Translations under genes and position numbers: made by a program | Source: an uncultured Paracoccaceae bacterium | GTDB taxonomy: Bacteria; Pseudomonadota; Alphaproteobacteria; Rhodobacterales; Rhodobacteraceae | Direction of reading: 5' to 3' | NCBI GenBank assembly: GCA_947498985.1 | Contig: CANMMF010000012.1 | Coordinates: 1 to 64,000, forward strand | Length of the DNA stretch: 64,000 nt | Shown here: one piece after another, positions 59,830 through 64,000 of the stretch | How the letters are laid out: each line of letters starts with the position of its first letter | Position numbering within the stretch: the stretch's first letter is position 1 | The notes under the pieces: generated by a model | Seen by the model: only the letters and a program-made list of their open reading frames with translations | Databases searched by the model: none | What the model was told of the DNA's origin: nothing

Positions 59830-60594
59830 ATGTGCTGGAGTGGGGAGGCGTCGTTCGCCTTGGCGGCGGTCGGAATTGCAGCCACCAGCTATGCCATCGC
59901 CAAGAAGGAAAGCCCGCTGCTCTGGAGCCCGCTGCTCTATTTTTCGCTGATGGAGCTTCTGCAGGCCTTCACTTATTCCGTGATCGACCAATGCGCCTTG
60001 CCCTCGAACCAGATCGCCACGCTCTTTGGCTATCTGCATATCGTCTTCCAGCCGTTTTTCGGCTGTCTTCTGGCGCTCTACTTCGTGCCGGATCACGTCC
60101 GCCGCTTCATGTTGCCGGTCGGCATGACGCTTTGCGGGCTGTCGGCAATTGTCATGCTGATCCAGCTATACCCGTTCGACTGGACCGACATCTGCACCCC
60201 GGGCAGGCTGCTTTGCGGGCCGCAGATGTGTTCCGTGAGCGGCACCTGGCACATCGCCTGGCTGATCCCGGTCAACGATATCGGCGAAGAGCTGACGCGG
60301 CAGACCCAGGGCTCTGTCTGGGGCTGGTTCACGGAATCCGGATTTCCGACCTATGCCATTGCCATGTTTGTCTTTCCGCTGCTGGTGGGGTCCTGGCGTT
60401 TCACGATCTACCAATATCTGATGGGCCCGGTGCTGGCGCGGATGACCACAAGCAATCCCAACGAGATCCCGGCGGTCTGGTGCCTGCTGTCCATCGGATT
60501 CCTGCTGCTGGTGATCAAGACGCCGCTGCGGGACTACATGCATGTGCGGCGCTGGCCGGGCTGGTCGCTGGTGCCGAAACCCGTGGCCGCCTGA
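59830..60594 (+). CDS. Conserved multi-TM membrane protein, function unknown
   Basis: MCWSGEASFALAAVGIAATSYAIAKKESPLLWSPLLYFSLMELLQAFTYSVIDQC; several TM helices. Confidence 0.7.
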   Translation: MCWSGEASFALAAVGIAATSYAIAKKESPLLWSPLLYFSLMELLQAFTYSVIDQCALPSNQIATLFGYLHIVFQPFFGCLLALYFVPDHVRRFMLPVGMTLCGLSAIVMLIQLYPFDWTDICTPGRLLCGPQMCSVSGTWHIAWLIPVNDIGEELTRQTQGSVWGWFTESGFPTYAIAMFVFPLLVGSWRFTIYQYLMGPVLARMTTSNPNEIPAVWCLLSIGFLLLVIKTPLRDYMHVRRWPGWSLVPKPVAA

Positions 60595-60650
60595 GCCGCT
60601 CCGGGGCCTCGGGTTGCGGCGCAACGGCGCACGACGCCGCTCGTTCCACT

Positions 60651-61445
60651 CTACCGCTTGTCCGGCGTGGCAACCGTGCCCGCGCGCTTGTCCAGAAACG
60701 CGCGCAGCCGCGCTTCGGCTTCGGGTGTCGTGGTGGTCAGCGCAGACATCAGCGCCTCGAGGAAAAGACCGTCGCCCGCCGACATGTCCTGAATGCGCGG
60801 CAAGGCGTTCAGGATCGCGTAATTTGACATCTCGGCATTCTCTGCGGCCCGGGCGGCAAGCTCCAGCGCCCTGTCGCGTGCCGCGCCCGGCGCCGTGACG
60901 TAGGACACGCCGCCCCAATGCTCCATCTGCGATGCCGCAACGCTGCGCCCGGTCAGCATCAGATCCGCCATGCGCGCCGCACCGATGAGCCGCGCGATCC
61001 GGACCGAGCCGCCGCCGCCGACATAGATCCCGCGCGTGCCTTCGGGCAGGGCAAAGAACGCGTCCTCGCTGGCCACGCGGATATGCGTGGCCGCCGCCAG
61101 TTCGAACCCGCCGCCGATCACCGCGCCGCTGAGCGCAGAGACCACCGGGATCGTCCCGCGCGCGATCCTGTCGAAAACCTCGTGCCAGAGGTGAGAATGG
61201 CGCACCGCCTCGAACGGCGTCTTTTCCACATGTTCCGCCAGATCGAGCCCGGCGCAGAAATGCGCGCCCGCGCCAAAGATCACCGCGGCCCGCGCCTCCT
61301 GAGTTGCGCGTGCCATTGCCGCGTCCAATGCATGCATCACCGGCGTGCCGATGGCGTTGCGCTTTTCGGGCCGGTTGAGACCGATCACCGCCACCTTGTC
61401 CTCAAGCGCGTAGGTGACCAGCGTGTCCTGCTCTGTTGTCTGCAT
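60651..61445 (-). CDS. Enoyl-CoA hydratase/isomerase (crotonase) family protein
   Basis: VAVIGLNRPEKRNAIGTPVMHALDAAM; FGAGAHFCAGLDLAEH; SGAVIGGGFELAAATHIRVASEDAFFALPE. Confidence 0.92.
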   Translation of the reverse strand: MQTTEQDTLVTYALEDKVAVIGLNRPEKRNAIGTPVMHALDAAMARATQEARAAVIFGAGAHFCAGLDLAEHVEKTPFEAVRHSHLWHEVFDRIARGTIPVVSALSGAVIGGGFELAAATHIRVASEDAFFALPEGTRGIYVGGGGSVRIARLIGAARMADLMLTGRSVAASQMEHWGGVSYVTAPGAARDRALELAARAAENAEMSNYAILNALPRIQDMSAGDGLFLEALMSALTTTTPEAEARLRAFLDKRAGTVATPDKR

Positions 61446-61620
61446 GCGGGCTGCCTCTTTCTGCATCACGGCGCCCAGCAGACAGGTTCGGTGTTGCCTG
61501 TCAAGCACGCGGCGCGCGCCTCCCGCCTGGCAGGTTATCAGTTCCGTAACACCTCGAACGCTACAAGACGGTCGACGCAAGAAGTGCGCCCGTCCCATTT
61601 ACGGGACCGAAGGGAACCTT

Positions 61621-63834
61621 ATGGACCAATCTCTCAACAATTTCTTCCGTCAGACACCTGATGCACGGCTGAACAATTGTGACCGCGAACAGGTGCATCT
61701 GTCCGGGCTGATCCAGAACACCGGCGGCATGATCGTGCTGGATCCGCAATCGCTGCAGATCTGCGGGGCGTCCGAAAACATCGACACGATCCTGCCGGAA
61801 ACCGCATCGATGTTGCTGGGGATGTCGCTGGCCGATATCCATGCCGGATTGGCGGCGGAGCTTGCGAGCACCGACGCCGCCACCGGCATCGTGCACGAGG
61901 TGCTTGACCTCACGGTGGCCAGCGAAGATCGCGTCTATGACGCGGTCACCCACGCCCATGGCAATTTCCGGTTTCTGGAATTTGTGCCCAATGTGGCGCC
62001 GTCGGCCCAGCTTGCGCGAAAACGCATGCGCCAGTGCAGCAAGGCCTGCGCGCAGATCATGAACGCCGAAACCCTCGACGACGCGCTGCAGATCGGCGTC
62101 GATGCGGTGCGCGCGATCACCGGGTTCGACCGGGTCAAGATCTACCGCTTCCTGCCCGACTGGTCCGGCGCGGTCGAGGCTGAAAGCCGCGCCGATCACA
62201 TGCCCAGCTATCTGGGGCTGCATTTCCCACATGGCGACATCCCCGCGCAGGTCCGCGAGATGATGCGCATCGTGCCCTACCGGGTGATCGGGACGGTCTC
62301 CGATGACAATGTGCCGGTCCGCACGCAGCCGCAAAGCCGTGTCTATCTCGACCAGACCTGGGCGGTGCTGCGGTCGGTCTCCTCGATGCACACCGCCTAT
62401 CTGCGCAACATGCGGATCGGCGCGTCCTTTTCGTGCTCGCTCAAGACCGAAGGGCGGCTCTGGGGTCTGATCGCCTGCCACAACGGGTCCGAAACGACCA
62501 TTCCCGTCGACAGCTGGAGCCTTGTCCAGGAGATCGGCAACACGCTGATGCTGCGTCAGGAACAGTCCCACCGCATCGCCACCGCCGATATGGTGTCGAA
62601 CCTGCGCCGGGTGGAGAATGAGTTTGCCTCCGAACTGCGCCGCCACGGCGACGTGGAGGAGGTGATCACCTCGATGGTGCCGGTCCTGCAGAAATTCCTG
62701 CGTGCCGACGGCTTCGCCTTTCAATACGGCAGCCGTCTGCACACCGCCGGGAACACGCCGCCGGATGACTTCATCCGCGAGCTGGTCCACTGGGCGCAGC
62801 AGGACATCACCTATAACGACCAGCTTCAGACCACCGCGCTGCACCGGCTGTACGCACCCGCCAAGGCGCATCAGGAAACCGCCTGCGGCGTGCTGGTGCA
62901 ACCGATCATCATGCACCGCGTCTGTCAGCTGGTGTGGTTTCGCGGTCCGATCACCCGGAATGTGGAATGGGCGGGCAAACCGGATGACAAGGCAAGCCCC
63001 GCTGACAAGACGGCGTTTTCGAAAGGGCCGCGCACCTCGTTTGACCGCTGGGTGCAGCAGCACCGAGACGAAAGCCTGCCATGGGAGCCTGCAGAAATCG
63101 AATCGGCCCGCGAGATCTTCAAGGAGTTTCTCGACATCATCGCCTCGCAGGTGTTGCTGAAAGAAGAAAACGAATCGCTGCGCCACTTCGCCCGCGCCGC
63201 GGCCCATGACATCAAGGCGCCGCTGCGGGGCATCAAGTTCGCGCTCGACTGGATGAAGGAGGACGATTTCGAACATCAGAGCGTCCTGGCGAACCAGCAG
63301 CTCGCCAGCACGGCGACCCGTCGTCTGGAAAAACTGACGGAAGCGCTGCTGGAACTGTCGCTGCTCAAGGATCAGGAACCGGAGATGACCCGCGTCGATC
63401 TGGGGGAGGTGCTGGAAGACGTGTGCGCCCTGCTCGCCGGGGAGATCAAGATGAACAATGCAGAGGTGATTGTGGGGCAGATGCCCACGATCCAGGGCAG
63501 CAAACACCTGCTGACGCGGCTGTTTCTCAATCTCGTGTGCAACTCGATCAAATACCGCAAGGCCGATGTCACCCCCGTCATCGAGGTCACTCATGTGCCC
63601 GGCACGCTCTGCCGCATCGAGGTCACGGATAATGGCCGCGGCATCGAGGCCAAATTTGCGGAAGAAGTGTTCATGCCGACCAAGCGGCTGGTCAACAATG
63701 ACGATGTCGAAGGCAGCGGCCTCGGGCTTTCGATCACCCGCCGCATCGCACATCTGCACGAAGGCAACATCTCGGTCGACACAAGCCGCAAGGATGGCAC
63801 GACGTTCATCGTGTTGCTGCCGGTTGTGATCTGA
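61621..63834 (+). CDS. Bacteriophytochrome sensor histidine kinase (PAS-GAF-PHY-HisKA-HATPase)
   Basis: NNCDREQVHLSGLIQNTGG (candidate bilin Cys20); LGLHFPHGDIPAQ; VLRSVSSMHTAYLRNMRIGAS; LWGLIACHN; PHY tongue GPRTSFDRW; AAAHDIKAPLRG; DNGRGIEAKF and GSGLGLSITRRI. Confidence 0.94.
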   Translation: MDQSLNNFFRQTPDARLNNCDREQVHLSGLIQNTGGMIVLDPQSLQICGASENIDTILPETASMLLGMSLADIHAGLAAELASTDAATGIVHEVLDLTVASEDRVYDAVTHAHGNFRFLEFVPNVAPSAQLARKRMRQCSKACAQIMNAETLDDALQIGVDAVRAITGFDRVKIYRFLPDWSGAVEAESRADHMPSYLGLHFPHGDIPAQVREMMRIVPYRVIGTVSDDNVPVRTQPQSRVYLDQTWAVLRSVSSMHTAYLRNMRIGASFSCSLKTEGRLWGLIACHNGSETTIPVDSWSLVQEIGNTLMLRQEQSHRIATADMVSNLRRVENEFASELRRHGDVEEVITSMVPVLQKFLRADGFAFQYGSRLHTAGNTPPDDFIRELVHWAQQDITYNDQLQTTALHRLYAPAKAHQETACGVLVQPIIMHRVCQLVWFRGPITRNVEWAGKPDDKASPADKTAFSKGPRTSFDRWVQQHRDESLPWEPAEIESAREIFKEFLDIIASQVLLKEENESLRHFARAAAHDIKAPLRGIKFALDWMKEDDFEHQSVLANQQLASTATRRLEKLTEALLELSLLKDQEPEMTRVDLGEVLEDVCALLAGEIKMNNAEVIVGQMPTIQGSKHLLTRLFLNLVCNSIKYRKADVTPVIEVTHVPGTLCRIEVTDNGRGIEAKFAEEVFMPTKRLVNNDDVEGSGLGLSITRRIAHLHEGNISVDTSRKDGTTFIVLLPVVI

Positions 63835-63860
63835 GAACGGGCCCGCGGGAATGCGCTCCG

Positions 63861-64000
63861 GTATCGCGACCAGCATGCCGATGGGGCCGCCACCGATGAC
63901 CAGCACGTCTTCGCCCGGCTTGACCTGACCGCGGTCGACGTCATGCACGGCGACGGCCAGCGGCTCGAACAGGGCGGCGTGGCTGAGATCGAGTTCGTCG
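63861..64000 (-). pseudogene. Truncated zinc-type (MDR) dehydrogenase fragment, running off the window edge
   Basis: Minus frame DELDLSHAALFEPLAVAVHDVDRGQVKPGEDVLVIGGGPIGMLVAI, then homology ends 27 nt from the phytochrome stop codon. Confidence 0.65.

Noticed and set aside
61561-63948. 795-aa minus-strand ORF
   Set aside because: Antisense to the phytochrome; only its first roughly 30 residues (dehydrogenase fragment) have meaning, reported separately.

Overview
The window is GC-rich chromosomal DNA from an alphaproteobacterium. Gene content and synteny (infA / UPF0262 / hisD / DUF2948 / murA; oxyR-katG; DUF1127; a GTTC-N7-GTTC LexA-type box) point to Rhodobacterales. I saw no CRISPR array, prophage, transposase or integrase. 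Main blocks: (1) 0.08-7.8 kb, a minus-strand core cluster infA, nitrilase, GNAT, LMW phosphatase, UPF0262, hisD, a PAS-like/Cys-motif protein, DUF2948 and murA; (2) tRNA-Thr, then waaA, DUF1178, an SDR, an NTF2-like protein, an SLC13 permease, an EamA transporter, a YmdB-like phosphoesterase, a secreted protein and a ferredoxin; (3) a stand-alone DnaE2 C-terminal OB-fold gene next to an exact SOS box; (4) degP, tRNA-Met, ridA and asparaginase; (5) a complete glycogen operon glgP-glgB-glgC-glgA-glgX-malQ-pgm (21.0-34.0 kb); (6) a tightly packed cassette of membrane spermidine-synthase-like protein, DUF350, a 52-aa peptide and two DUF4178 proteins (34.1-38.0 kb), followed by a solo ectoine synthase (ectC); (7) a galactoside uptake and catabolism locus (GH42, GH36, lactonase, KDPGal aldolase, KDGal kinase, SDR, ABC transporter, IclR) at 41.7-54.6 kb; (8) oxyR-katG; (9) a bacteriophytochrome histidine kinase abutting a truncated Zn-dehydrogenase. 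The best candidates for under-described biology are the SOS-box/DnaE2-tail gene, the DUF4178/DUF350/SpeE-like cassette beside a solo EctC, and the phytochrome/truncated-dehydrogenase junction. All functional calls come from reading the sequence; no database search was run.
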